Of a stretch of 64,000 bases of DNA, positions 35,447 to 43,961 are shown piece after piece (positions within the stretch are counted from its first letter, which is position 1; the number at the start of each line of letters is the position of its first letter). The stretch is taken from positions 62,001 through 126,000 of the forward strand of contig LVAT01000020.1 in the NCBI GenBank assembly GCA_001604135.1, written 5' to 3'. A program made the translations under genes and the position numbers. This DNA comes from Clostridiales bacterium Firm_14. GTDB lineage: Bacteria; Bacillota; Clostridia; Saccharofermentanales; Saccharofermentanaceae. A model generated the notes under the pieces. That model did not search any database, was not told the DNA's origin, and saw only the letters and a program-made list of their open reading frames with translations.

Positions 35447-36595
35447 TTATTTATCGTATGTAACTATCTGAAGACCATATGTATTCTTGAGCCAGTCACC
35501 ATTGGTGTTATCTGATGACGGGAATACGATCGTATCGGGATTGCCGTCAGAAATATATCGCCTGCCATCGTTAAGCTGCTTGAAGTTCATCTCGATATCC
35601 CAATATACGCCTTTGTTGTCGTATGCTCTGATCCTTCTTATCGCAGTGCTGTCGTAGTCTCTTACGAATGGTGAATAAGACCTTGTCCACGCGCAAAGGA
35701 GAGTTGCCTTTGTTGAGTAACTGAAGCCCTCATAAGAGCCCTTGAAGATCTTCTCGTATTCGGGCTTTGAAGCGCTTGATTCAGGTGAACCGTAAGGCAG
35801 CGCGATGATATCAACATATCTTCCCGGAATGATCTCATCTAAGAGCTTATACATTCTGCCGACCTCTTTTTCGATCTCATCAGGACTCTTGCCGCCGAGC
35901 TGAACGTGGTTATAAGTGTGGTTGCCGATATCATAACCGTTGTCGACGAGCCACTTGATCACTTTGCGGTCGTCCTCTTTACTGTTATGGAAAAGTCCGC
36001 AGTTAAGGAAGAACGTCGCAGTTACGTTGTAATCAGGGAATTCCTTCTTTATCTTTTCGAGTACATCGATAGCGCATCCGGCTTCAAACTTCGGAGTGCC
36101 ATCATCATTCCAGCCTTCCAGCACAACGTCATTGATACCGTCGTCAAAGGTCAGGATCAACGGGCTGTATCCGAATGCGACATCGATCCTTCCGTCAACA
36201 AAATCGTTAAGCCTCATCATGCGGTAACCCTGCTCGTAGAAGCTGCGGAGGTCATTCTCGAATGCTTCGGATGTTCTGTTATATCCGTCCTTATCGACAT
36301 TGCCGCCGGTGTACTTCGTCTCACTGTTTTTCATGTTGTAGATCCTGTGGTACATGAGGATCGGAACGGAATTAAGCTCGTTTACACCGGCTTTCCTTAA
36401 ATCCTCAGCTGTATATGTGATCTCAACACTCGATTCAGTCGTGGTCTCAGAAGTCTCTGCTGTGGTTTCCGAGGTCTCTGTAACAACAGGCTCCGTTGAC
36501 TCTTCAGAAGTCTCTGCGCCCTTTTTGCATCCTGCAAGGAGCGATGCAGTTACCGCTGTAGTAAGTATTAATGCTGTAAATTTCCTGATGTTCAT
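35447..36595 (-). CDS. Polysaccharide deacetylase (NodB-type) lipoprotein
   Basis: A 382-residue predicted lipoprotein: signal peptide, lipobox LLAGC near residue 22, then a Ser/Thr/Glu linker and a carbohydrate esterase 4 domain. PILMYHRIY near 80 opens the domain; LILTFDDGIND near 148 carries the catalytic Asp pair and GNHTYNHVQLG near 222 the metal-binding H-x-x-x-H. It should remove acetyl groups from a cell-wall or surface polymer outside the membrane. The ATG follows AGGGATAAT. Its control region has a promoter that overlaps a terminator hairpin (see 36622-36658). Confidence 0.92.
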   Translation of the reverse strand: MNIRKFTALILTTAVTASLLAGCKKGAETSEESTEPVVTETSETTAETSETTTESSVEITYTAEDLRKAGVNELNSVPILMYHRIYNMKNSETKYTGGNVDKDGYNRTSEAFENDLRSFYEQGYRMMRLNDFVDGRIDVAFGYSPLILTFDDGINDVVLEGWNDDGTPKFEAGCAIDVLEKIKKEFPDYNVTATFFLNCGLFHNSKEDDRKVIKWLVDNGYDIGNHTYNHVQLGGKSPDEIEKEVGRMYKLLDEIIPGRYVDIIALPYGSPESSASKPEYEKIFKGSYEGFSYSTKATLLCAWTRSYSPFVRDYDSTAIRRIRAYDNKGVYWDIEMNFKQLNDGRRYISDGNPDTIVFPSSDNTNGDWLKNTYGLQIVTYDK

Positions 36596-36621
36596 ATTAT
36601 CCCTGTCCGTTTTCGAAAAAA

Positions 36622-36658
36622 ATCCGCCCGCAACATACTCACGGACGGATTCATTATA
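36622..36658 (-). promoter_or_regulatory. Extended -10 promoter overlapping a terminator hairpin
   Basis: On the minus strand TGG-TATAAT (the -10 at 36658-36653) predicts a start near 36646. This lies within the 5' arm of a hairpin, ATCCGTCCG (36650-36642) / CGGGCGGAT (36630-36622), followed by seven T. The hairpin can stop read-through from the upstream 324-residue gene, but a transcript starting at 36646 lacks four bases of the stem. Confidence 0.6.
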
Positions 36659-36676
36659 CCATCTTATGCCTGCAAC

Positions 36677-37651
36677 TTAAGTTGTCTGTACGCTTTCTTC
36701 GTACGATCTCAGTTCCTCGTAAAGCTGGCTTCTCTTATATTCCAGGTTAGTAAGTTCTTCACGGATCTTATTTGCCTCTTCAAATCTTGCTGCGTTCTTA
36801 GCATCAGAAGCGTTGTTATACTTATCCCTCATTTTCCTGGCGAAGATGCCTCCGAAAACATGGAACAGGATAAAGACGTGAGCAGCTATGAGAAAAGTGA
36901 CCATTCTCGCAAGCTCATAGTCAGAGATCGGAATATACACTATGGTCGTGATATGATAGAAAGCTATAAAAGATGTGACAAGGAACGGCCAGAAGTAATG
37001 CATAGAAGACCTTTTGAGGGCTTTGGATCCGGAGTTGATCCTTAGAAGCTTAGAATTACATTCTGCGATTGTATTCTCATTCAATTTGATCTGGTTCTTC
37101 TTCGCGGTAATAGCATCCGCAAGACCTTCAGGAATATCTTTCTGCACTGCCGGAGAAGGCTTGTTCATGCTTGATCCCAGTAATGCTTTTTTAGCAAGAT
37201 TAAGCTTTAAGAGTTGCTCCTCACATACTTTTATTTGTCTTATTTTTTCGGTATCGTTCCTGTTCCTTTCAGAATTGAACGCATCACATTTATTTCTGGC
37301 ATAGATTCCGCCGACTATATGAATGATCATAAAGACCACGAATAAGATAAATAAATACAAACCTATAGGATAATTACCGGTTGTTACGCCTTCTGACTCT
37401 TTTACTTTATTAATAAAATTCGCAACAAATATAAATAATAATCCGCCAAAGCCTATTATGAGCGATACGACAAAGAACGGACAGAAATATCTGAAAGTGC
37501 CGGCTCTTCTTGGATCGATCTCTGATGAGCATCTGCTGATCTCATTCTCGAAGAAAGCGATCTTTTTATTGATATTATTTAATTCATCAAAGGACGATGC
37601 CTTATCAAATTCAGTATTATTCTGTTCAAAAGCCTTAACTTCAGTTGTCAT
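36677..37651 (-). CDS. Duplicated membrane protein, unknown function
   Basis: A 324-residue protein I cannot assign to a family. It is built of two similar halves. Each has a short coiled-coil stretch, then two membrane helices that end in a common motif: HIVGGIYARNKCDAFN near residue 117 and HVFGGIFARKMRDKYN near 265. The helices lie near 50-80, 98-120, 215-240 and 248-270. Charged, Asn/Glu/Lys-rich segments between and after the halves are predicted coiled coils. It lies alone between the deacetylase and the GGDEF gene. The repeat means it is likely real; the function is unknown. Confidence 0.78.
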   Translation of the reverse strand: MTTEVKAFEQNNTEFDKASSFDELNNINKKIAFFENEISRCSSEIDPRRAGTFRYFCPFFVVSLIIGFGGLLFIFVANFINKVKESEGVTTGNYPIGLYLFILFVVFMIIHIVGGIYARNKCDAFNSERNRNDTEKIRQIKVCEEQLLKLNLAKKALLGSSMNKPSPAVQKDIPEGLADAITAKKNQIKLNENTIAECNSKLLRINSGSKALKRSSMHYFWPFLVTSFIAFYHITTIVYIPISDYELARMVTFLIAAHVFILFHVFGGIFARKMRDKYNNASDAKNAARFEEANKIREELTNLEYKRSQLYEELRSYEESVQTT

Positions 37652-37774
37652 ATGTACACCCTCCTTAAGATTTCCCTGTTGATGTCATATTAACATCTCA
37701 CCGATTGCTTTTCAATAGTTTTTTATCGTTTTTCAATAAAAATTTTCGGAATAGTGATAAATCTCGAAAAAGAA

Positions 37775-37795
37775 AGCCGGTCAAAAGACCGGCCT
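37775..37795 (-). terminator. Intrinsic terminator of the GGDEF gene
   Basis: AGCCGGTC pairs with GACCGGCC around AAAA; on the minus strand it is followed by TTCTTTTT. It lies about 35 bp after the stop. Confidence 0.88.
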
Positions 37796-37829
37796 TATAA
37801 AATGCATTGTTTATTGTTTTCAGGATGCC

Positions 37830-38951
37830 TTATTCTTCGGGCGAATCTTCAAAGACAAGGATATTCTTGCCGTGCTGCTTGCCGTAATACATGCGCTCGT
37901 CAGCTTTCTTGATAAGCTTCTCAGGCTCAGTGTATTTAGGCGTGTACTGCTCAAGACCAATTGTTATCGTTACGAAGATCTGCTTTCCGAAAAACGATGT
38001 CGGATTGGACTCTATGGTCTTTCTGAGCCTCTCCACTCTTATCTTTGCAGCAGCCAGATCGCAGTCCCTTAAGAGGATAACGAATTCCTCACCACCCCAC
38101 CTGCAGATATCTGAACCCGGGAGCTCCTGCCTGATCATCATAGTCGTATGCTTAAGAACCTCATCACCTGCTTCATGTCCGTAAGAGTCATTTATCCTCT
38201 TAAAATCATCAAGATCACAGAAAGCGATACAGAACTTCTTAGGCTTGCCAGCAGACATGAGGGATTTTACCAGAGGCAGGAAGCCTCTGCGGTTAAGAAG
38301 GCTCGTCAGGGCATCTTCATGCGCGTCCGCAGAAAGCTGCTTATTCTTAAGCTCCAGAACAGATACCGTATGCTCACTTGAATAGATATACATGATGTTG
38401 TAGAAAACCGTTGCAAATACCATCGCGAATGCTGAGAAGATAACCAGAACGAGTGCAGTCGCAGAAGACACCGTGTAGACCGGATCCTGGAAATAGAAGC
38501 TGAAGTATACAACGATGAATGTTATGAAGTTAAGGACTATCATCGATGCTACGCCCCATCTCTGCCTGCCCTTAAAGAGCGTGCTTCCGAAATAAATGAT
38601 GATCGGAATTATCGAGAACAGGAAGCAGTACGTGCCGCAGCGGAGTCCGACATAGTATGTGGATACGATCGAATAGACCGTTACTTCCAGGATAATGCTT
38701 ACATATACCGGAAGGAGGTGTCCGAATCTGCACAACACAAAACAGAAAACGTAAATGACTACGCTGAAGAAATTAAACTGTGCAAGAGGACTTACTCCGG
38801 CGATCCAGAAAATGACCATCAGCACGGCATGAACCAGGCCCATTACTCCGACAGTAAACGAGAAGGCATTGTTTACGAGAAAGCGCATCGCATTATCGAG
38901 GCGCTCATACCTCTTATTAACAGACTGTACCTTGTCAGCTATCTTATCCAT
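37830..38951 (-). CDS. Membrane diguanylate cyclase (GGDEF)
   Basis: A 373-residue protein with six hydrophobic segments in the first 200 residues, then a GGDEF domain that makes cyclic di-GMP from two GTP. The active-site loop is RWGGEEFVILL near residue 288, and DALTSLLNRRGFLPL near 213 opens the domain. The inhibitory RxxD site is not present before the loop (sequence LPGSDIC). No separate sensor domain can be named; the membrane part may itself sense. The HD-GYP protein at 45.5 kb may degrade the same messenger. Confidence 0.92.
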   Translation of the reverse strand: MDKIADKVQSVNKRYERLDNAMRFLVNNAFSFTVGVMGLVHAVLMVIFWIAGVSPLAQFNFFSVVIYVFCFVLCRFGHLLPVYVSIILEVTVYSIVSTYYVGLRCGTYCFLFSIIPIIIYFGSTLFKGRQRWGVASMIVLNFITFIVVYFSFYFQDPVYTVSSATALVLVIFSAFAMVFATVFYNIMYIYSSEHTVSVLELKNKQLSADAHEDALTSLLNRRGFLPLVKSLMSAGKPKKFCIAFCDLDDFKRINDSYGHEAGDEVLKHTTMMIRQELPGSDICRWGGEEFVILLRDCDLAAAKIRVERLRKTIESNPTSFFGKQIFVTITIGLEQYTPKYTEPEKLIKKADERMYYGKQHGKNILVFEDSPEE

Positions 38952-39007
38952 ATCTGATCTTTTCCCTGCTTAAGGGAAATACCCCGGTGTGCACGTTTTA
39001 CTTATTT

Positions 39008-39050
39008 ATATTTTTACACTTAAAAATGAACAAACCTACAGTAAAAATAT
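39008..39050. repeat. Single inverted word ATATTTTTAC / GTAAAAATAT
   Basis: Ten-base arms at 39008-39017 and 39041-39050, centres 33 bp apart, in the gap between the papain-like and GGDEF genes. The geometry resembles the multi-unit arrays, but the arms are AT-rich, so chance is possible. Confidence 0.5.
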
Positions 39051-39080
39051 GAATAATCTGTGAGGATTAGTTTTTAAGGC

Positions 39081-40547
39081 TTACAGGAAAAGGACTGTTA
39101 TGCACGGATCACCGGGCGTTTTCATGTTCTTATAGGCAGGAACGTCAGACAGACCCATAAGAGACATTACAGAAGGATCCGTTACATCCACCCACTCGCC
39201 TCCGGCCTTGACGAATGAACGTCCGGTTTCGGTCTTCGCTTCGTAATGAGCTTCACTGAATCCCAGTATCTTATAGATCTTTGTCTCTCTTGATTCGCCT
39301 TCGAAATATGCCGCGCCGGCAGTCTTAACGACAACAGTGAACTGCTTTACCGATATAGGACTGTCGAGCTTAACCGTCTGATATCCGGCATACTTAAATG
39401 TCCCCTTTACAGTCGCAAGCTGTTCGCCAAAGCTGCCTTCCAGGATCTCGATCTCATAAATCATTCCGGGAATATCAGACCAGATGCCAACAGCTCCGAG
39501 AGTACCAGATCTGTTATAGATAGAAGCATATTCAACGTTGCTGCACTTCATCACATCTTTACGCGTTACCTGTGTTGATTCCATGTCCCTGCCGATCATT
39601 TCGACCGCATCAGGAGAAAATACCAGGAGCTCAGGAAATCTTCCGTAAGAGACGGCCGAAGAATAATCCTTAGTAACGACACAGTTATAAAGCTCCGGCA
39701 AAGGCGTGTCATATGAGACCCAGTAGTAGCCTGAGTTGCCCCAGATCTCACCGAAGGAATTCTGAACGAGCCATGCACCGTCCCTATAGGCAGGGACCGA
39801 GAAGCAGTCCTGCGGGAAGTTATCGTCCCATCCGATGATCGTTGCCACATGGTTACAGTCATTTATGTTGTCCGGATGGTTCTGAGTATAAAATCCGTTT
39901 ACCCTCTTGCAGTCTTTCTTGTAATTGACGCCAAGACAGACGGCACCGTATTCCTTTACAGCTTTCTTGATGTCCTCTTCGGTTATCTCGTAAAGCCCGT
40001 CAAGACCGCAGTTATAGCAGCCTAAGGTATTCGCTTCGGAGATCATGTATCCGTTTAACGGGTCGGCACAAAGCCCTGCGACGACCTTACTCATGTCGCC
40101 GCCCAGATCGGTAACAATGCCATTGTATATATAGTATTTCTCCTCATCGAAAGAAGGCATGTCGCCTGTGATCGGATCAGGAGCCGAATATATCCTGTTA
40201 ATGATGTCAACGGGATTGATGTCTATAAGCTCGCCCTTGCTCTTAAGATATTCCGTCTGCATCGTGGTTACGGCTGCATAACTGTAACAGCCGCCCGCGC
40301 CCTGTTCTCTTACGGGAGTACTAAGACCGATATCAAGTGAACAATAACTGTGATTAGGATCCTGAAAAGGAACAAAGTAATCTTTGTCAGCCAACGGGAA
40401 AAGCCCTTCTGCTCCGCTTGCAGGTTCGGCCGTAGTCTCAGGCGTGCCGGAATGCTTAGGGTCCGGCATGCTGCAGGAGGCCGCGCCTATTACCGTTGCA
40501 AGCGCCAGCACCAATGCTGTTTTCCTGTTAAAACATTTGAGATTCAT
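39081..40547 (-). CDS. Papain-like (C1A) cysteine peptidase lipoprotein
   Basis: A 488-residue predicted lipoprotein. I start at the ATG at 40545-40547, which gives a good signal peptide (MNLKCFNRKTALVLALA) and lipobox GAASC; the frame extends 23 codons further to a GTG that has no ribosome-binding site and would spoil the signal. The C1A domain has its Cys in VREQGAGGCYSYAAV near residue 78, its His in CNHVATIIGWDDN near 237 and its Asn in WLVQNSFGEIWGNSGYYW near 260. A 200-residue C-terminal part is beta-rich and not recognised; similar C1 proteins carry a lectin-like domain there. It should act outside the cell. Confidence 0.88.
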   Translation of the reverse strand: MNLKCFNRKTALVLALATVIGAASCSMPDPKHSGTPETTAEPASGAEGLFPLADKDYFVPFQDPNHSYCSLDIGLSTPVREQGAGGCYSYAAVTTMQTEYLKSKGELIDINPVDIINRIYSAPDPITGDMPSFDEEKYYIYNGIVTDLGGDMSKVVAGLCADPLNGYMISEANTLGCYNCGLDGLYEITEEDIKKAVKEYGAVCLGVNYKKDCKRVNGFYTQNHPDNINDCNHVATIIGWDDNFPQDCFSVPAYRDGAWLVQNSFGEIWGNSGYYWVSYDTPLPELYNCVVTKDYSSAVSYGRFPELLVFSPDAVEMIGRDMESTQVTRKDVMKCSNVEYASIYNRSGTLGAVGIWSDIPGMIYEIEILEGSFGEQLATVKGTFKYAGYQTVKLDSPISVKQFTVVVKTAGAAYFEGESRETKIYKILGFSEAHYEAKTETGRSFVKAGGEWVDVTDPSVMSLMGLSDVPAYKNMKTPGDPCITVLFL

Positions 40548-40554
40548 GTCAGTT

Positions 40555-40563
40555 ATTATACCA
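40555..40563 (-). promoter_or_regulatory. Extended -10 promoter directly before the papain-like gene
   Basis: TGG-TATAAT on the minus strand ends at 40555, so the predicted start (near 40548) falls at the base before the ATG at 40547. No ribosome-binding site is seen, so the messenger may be leaderless. Confidence 0.6.
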
Positions 40564-40632
40564 AAGAGACGGATTGGAAATAGCCTCTTCTCTATTTCGC
40601 GGTCCCTTAGGATCACTTCTGTCAGGACGTGA

Positions 40633-40675
40633 AAAACGGATAAAGATCAACAATCTGCTGATGATTATCCGTTTT
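40633..40675. repeat. Single unit of the ACGGATAA inverted word
   Basis: AAAACGGATAA (40633-40643) and TTATCCGTTTT (40665-40675) are perfect inverted copies, centres of the ACGGATA/TATCCGT cores 30 bp apart, the same word and spacing as in the 23.7-kb array. On the minus strand it could also act as a terminator for the CPBP gene. Confidence 0.78.
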
Positions 40676-40703
40676 CATAATCAGGATATTAACGTGAGAG
40701 GTT

Positions 40704-41561
40704 TTACGCGATCGTGACCTCAGCCTTCTCCTTCGAAGAGTTCTTGTCTGTGAGGATCCCTACGATGTATACCGCAAGCATGATCCCGCCGATTGCCGTA
40801 AGAATGTACATTCCCGTTTTGCTGAGCTTTTCGAGAACGGGGAAATATGAGCATACCATGCCGTAAGTATTCATGATGATGTGGAATACGATACCGGGAA
40901 TGATAGAGCCGGTCTTTACTCTTGCAACACAGATGATAAGTCCTACAACGCCTGCCCAGATTGCCCATACAAGACCGCCGTGGCAAAGTCCGAAGACAAC
41001 GGATGATATGACGGCTGCAACAACTGCAGGCATTGCCTTACCGAGCCTGCTGAAGATATAACCTCTGAATACGACTTCCTCCAGGATCGGGATGAGGATC
41101 GCATTTACGATGATCGCGAGCCAGAAGGGGTAAGATGTAAGGCTGCCCATTCCGCTTGTGAGGTCACCTAACAGTTCTTCAGGGATCGGCAGAATACTGA
41201 GCATGAAGTTCATGAAGAACATTCCTCCTAAAGCACCTGCGACCGTAAGGCCCATCTGCTTGCCTGTAACCATCTTCATGTCGGTTTCTTTTGCGAGGTT
41301 CGTCTTCTTGACCTTTTCGATTATAAAAAAGACCAGGAGTGTCAGGAGCACGCCGATCAGCATGCTTATGCCCTTGTAGCCGTTGCCGTCTGTCTGGAAA
41401 GCTGCCATTGCTTCCTCCTGGCTTAAGCCCATAGCCCTGTACTTAGCACCTAAATTGTATCCGTAGATGTAGCCGACAAAGAGGTCAACAATGTTCATGC
41501 AGGATAAATAAACTGCGAAGTAGCCTATTGCTTTTCCAATCTGTTTTAAAACCTTTTTCAT
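40704..41561 (-). CDS. CPBP-family intramembrane metalloprotease
   Basis: A 285-residue membrane protein of the CPBP (Abi/CAAX protease) family, with about seven helices. The first motif EEVVFRGYIFSRL near residue 161 supplies the paired Glu and the Arg, and SVVFGLCHGGLVWAIWAG near 188 supplies the His. It begins MKKVLKQIGKAIGYFAV and starts at an ATG 164 bp from the divergent LytTR regulator. In Firmicutes, such proteases process peptides such as bacteriocins or quorum-sensing pheromones, so a link with the AgrA/AgrC-like pair is conceivable but not shown. Confidence 0.92.
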   Translation of the reverse strand: MKKVLKQIGKAIGYFAVYLSCMNIVDLFVGYIYGYNLGAKYRAMGLSQEEAMAAFQTDGNGYKGISMLIGVLLTLLVFFIIEKVKKTNLAKETDMKMVTGKQMGLTVAGALGGMFFMNFMLSILPIPEELLGDLTSGMGSLTSYPFWLAIIVNAILIPILEEVVFRGYIFSRLGKAMPAVVAAVISSVVFGLCHGGLVWAIWAGVVGLIICVARVKTGSIIPGIVFHIIMNTYGMVCSYFPVLEKLSKTGMYILTAIGGIMLAVYIVGILTDKNSSKEKAEVTIA

Positions 41562-41725
41562 GTGTAGATTCCTTTCTTCATTGAACTCACGGCGATTCTA
41601 TCATCAGGAGCAGCTCGAAAATGAGGACTGGAGTGAATGGTATCTTTCCCGTCGTAAACGGTATTGCGAACAGCTCAATGTTTATTTAGAATTCATAACA
41701 GATAATCTTAAGGAGCGTTCACAAA

Positions 41726-42427
41726 GTGCGTATTGCCATCTGCGATGACGAAGAAATATACAGAATAGAGCTTAAGACTTTGCTTGATAAGCTCCTTATC
41801 AATGCCGATTACAATATCGACACTTTTGACGACGGGAACAGGCTCTCTGAGAGCTTTAAGGCCCTTCCCTACGATCTTGTATTCCTTGATATAGAGATGC
41901 CTGCAGTAGACGGAATCACGCTCGCCAAGAAGATCAGAGCGGTATCAGAGAAGGTCTTCATCGTATTCCTTACGAGCCATGTCGAATATGCGATCGAAGG
42001 ATATGAAGTAAATGCCCTGCGTTATCTCACAAAACCCGTAGATATAGAGAAGCTTAAGGAAGTCATAAGATATGTTCAGGAGAAGCAGGGAAACTCGCGT
42101 CATCTGATAATCAAGGAAGAAGGCGAAGAACTGCTCATTGAACTCAATGACATCATCTACATGGAGTCAATGAACCAGAACGTCAGGATCGTGACTTCCA
42201 AAGGCGAACATGTCATCAGATACAATATCGGCGACTTCGAAGACCAGCTCAAAAACGATGGTTTCTTCAGGATCCACAGAGGCTATCTGATATCGCTTGC
42301 CAAGGTAAAAAAGCTCTCCAAAAATGATGTGATCATGGAAGGCGACTTCGTTCTCCCTGTGAGCCGCAGCAATGTAAAAGCTCTCAAAGATGCCTTGTAC
42401 GCTTACGTGGAAGGACTGGCTTTCTGA
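41726..42427 (+). CDS. LytTR-family response regulator (AgrA/LytR type)
   Basis: A 233-residue response regulator with a GTG start (MRIAICDDEEIY) 10 bp after AAGGAG. The receiver has the acidic pair CDDEE, the phosphorylated Asp in YDLVFLDIEMPAVDG near residue 55 and Lys in LTKPV near 105. The LytTR DNA-binding domain from about 135 has INDIIYMESMNQNVRI and FFRIHRGYLISL. Its partner kinase starts 1 bp after its stop. A target operator is not seen; such regulators bind pairs of short repeats. Confidence 0.94.
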   Translation: MRIAICDDEEIYRIELKTLLDKLLINADYNIDTFDDGNRLSESFKALPYDLVFLDIEMPAVDGITLAKKIRAVSEKVFIVFLTSHVEYAIEGYEVNALRYLTKPVDIEKLKEVIRYVQEKQGNSRHLIIKEEGEELLIELNDIIYMESMNQNVRIVTSKGEHVIRYNIGDFEDQLKNDGFFRIHRGYLISLAKVKKLSKNDVIMEGDFVLPVSRSNVKALKDALYAYVEGLAF

Positions 42428-42428
42428 T

Positions 42429-43850
42429 ATGTCTGAGATTCTTGAATTCATCCTTTCCATAACACTTTCTCTTTTGAACAATTCCCAGATCATTATCTCA
42501 ATGCTGCTCGTAATACTCGTCGCAGCATGCTTTCTCGGGCGCTACATCGAGCTTACCAAAAAGCTGGTATTATCGTCATTCGGGCCCATTATCCTGACCA
42601 TACTGGGAAATGTGCTCCTTAATCTGTTCTTCAGCGAAATGCCTGAGGAAACGGTTATGTTCAACTATAACAACGTATTGGTATTGGTAATATTTGTCTA
42701 CGCATTCTTCTTTTACTTTTTCGCTTATAAGGAAAAGAAGTTTTTGAGAGCAATTGAATCTACTGTCTGCCTGTATCTTGTAACCGCCTATACTTCCACA
42801 CTCTCACAAATGACCGCCGTCTACTTCTATGGCGGGACCGATGAAGTTATGGTGGATCTCTTCATAGATCATTTAGGTGTCGGTGGTATATGGACGTTCA
42901 TAACGATAATGAGCTTTTTGGTTGCGCTGACACTTTTCCTTGTGGTATATTTCGGCTTCTACAGACCAAAAAAGTTCTATGTCATAGGCATTCCTTACAG
43001 GATCTTTTTTACAGTGTGGGCCGCTCTTTTTGTCTCTGTCCCTTTTATTCCCGCACAGATGTCTTCAGAGTATGTAACGCTGGAACAGAGATATCATGTC
43101 ATTGGTATCTTCTATGCAATAGGAACACTCATCTTGGGGCTTGCTGTGCCTGTCATCATGATCATATCCTCAGTCGACAGGTCCCTGCGCGAGAAGAACA
43201 AATCGCAGGAAGCATACCTTGCAGCAGAACTCGAATACATCGGCCAGTACAAAAAGCAGCAGGTCGAGACTAAGGCCTTCAGACACGATATCAAGAACAA
43301 TCTGGCCATGACTCAGATGATGCTCGAGAAAGGCAATGTCGAAGACGCAAAAGCACATATAGCAGACATGTTAGGAAATGTCGGCTCCTTCTCGCCTAAA
43401 TATGTAACCGGTGACGAGATGCTCGACATCATCGTCTTCATGAAGGCCGACAAGATGGAAGAAAAGAACATAAGGTTCACGTTAGACGGCGTTGTCGACG
43501 GCGGACTCAACATAAAGCCGATGGACAAGTGCAGCATCTTCGCTAATGCTCTGGACAACGCCATTGAAGCTGCTTCCGCCTGCGATGATCCTTATATAGA
43601 AATGAGCATAAAAAGAACAGACAAATTCTTTATCATCAAGATCTCAAATTCCACCAGATCAAAGGTCAATGTCGAGAAGCTCCTGGCATCTTCCGGCTAC
43701 ACATCCAAAAAGGACAAGGACCATCACGGCTTCGGCCTGATGAATGTAAGACGCGCCGTCGAGAACTTAAACGGTCTGATAAAGGCTGATTCCGACGAGA
43801 GCACTTTTACTCTGTCGATCATGCTGCCAAGAACTGCTCAGGCTCAGTAA
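42429..43850 (+). CDS. GHKL sensor histidine kinase (AgrC type)
   Basis: A 473-residue kinase, started at the ATG 42429-42431 (MSEILEFILS), 1 bp after the regulator stop. Five to seven helices span residues 1-240, a peptide-sensor layout as in AgrC. The phosphorylated His is in FRHDIKNNLAMTQMM near residue 288, and the GHKL ATP domain has IFANALDNAIEAA (N box) near 375 and HHGFGLMNVRRA (G box) near 440. No gene for a peptide precursor is visible next to it. Confidence 0.93.
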   Translation: MSEILEFILSITLSLLNNSQIIISMLLVILVAACFLGRYIELTKKLVLSSFGPIILTILGNVLLNLFFSEMPEETVMFNYNNVLVLVIFVYAFFFYFFAYKEKKFLRAIESTVCLYLVTAYTSTLSQMTAVYFYGGTDEVMVDLFIDHLGVGGIWTFITIMSFLVALTLFLVVYFGFYRPKKFYVIGIPYRIFFTVWAALFVSVPFIPAQMSSEYVTLEQRYHVIGIFYAIGTLILGLAVPVIMIISSVDRSLREKNKSQEAYLAAELEYIGQYKKQQVETKAFRHDIKNNLAMTQMMLEKGNVEDAKAHIADMLGNVGSFSPKYVTGDEMLDIIVFMKADKMEEKNIRFTLDGVVDGGLNIKPMDKCSIFANALDNAIEAASACDDPYIEMSIKRTDKFFIIKISNSTRSKVNVEKLLASSGYTSKKDKDHHGFGLMNVRRAVENLNGLIKADSDESTFTLSIMLPRTAQAQ

Positions 43851-43961
43851 TAAAGCCGCCTCATCAGAAATCAGAAGTTTTTTATTTGATTTTTGCCCAT
43901 TTTCGCGTTAGAATTCCTATTCTGCTTAAAAATCTTAGGGAAATAGGATAAATTTTTAATT

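Noticed and set aside
41560-41748. Small open frame before the LytTR regulator, possible peptide precursor
   Set aside because: It overlaps the regulator start in another frame, has no ribosome-binding site and no leader-peptide features.
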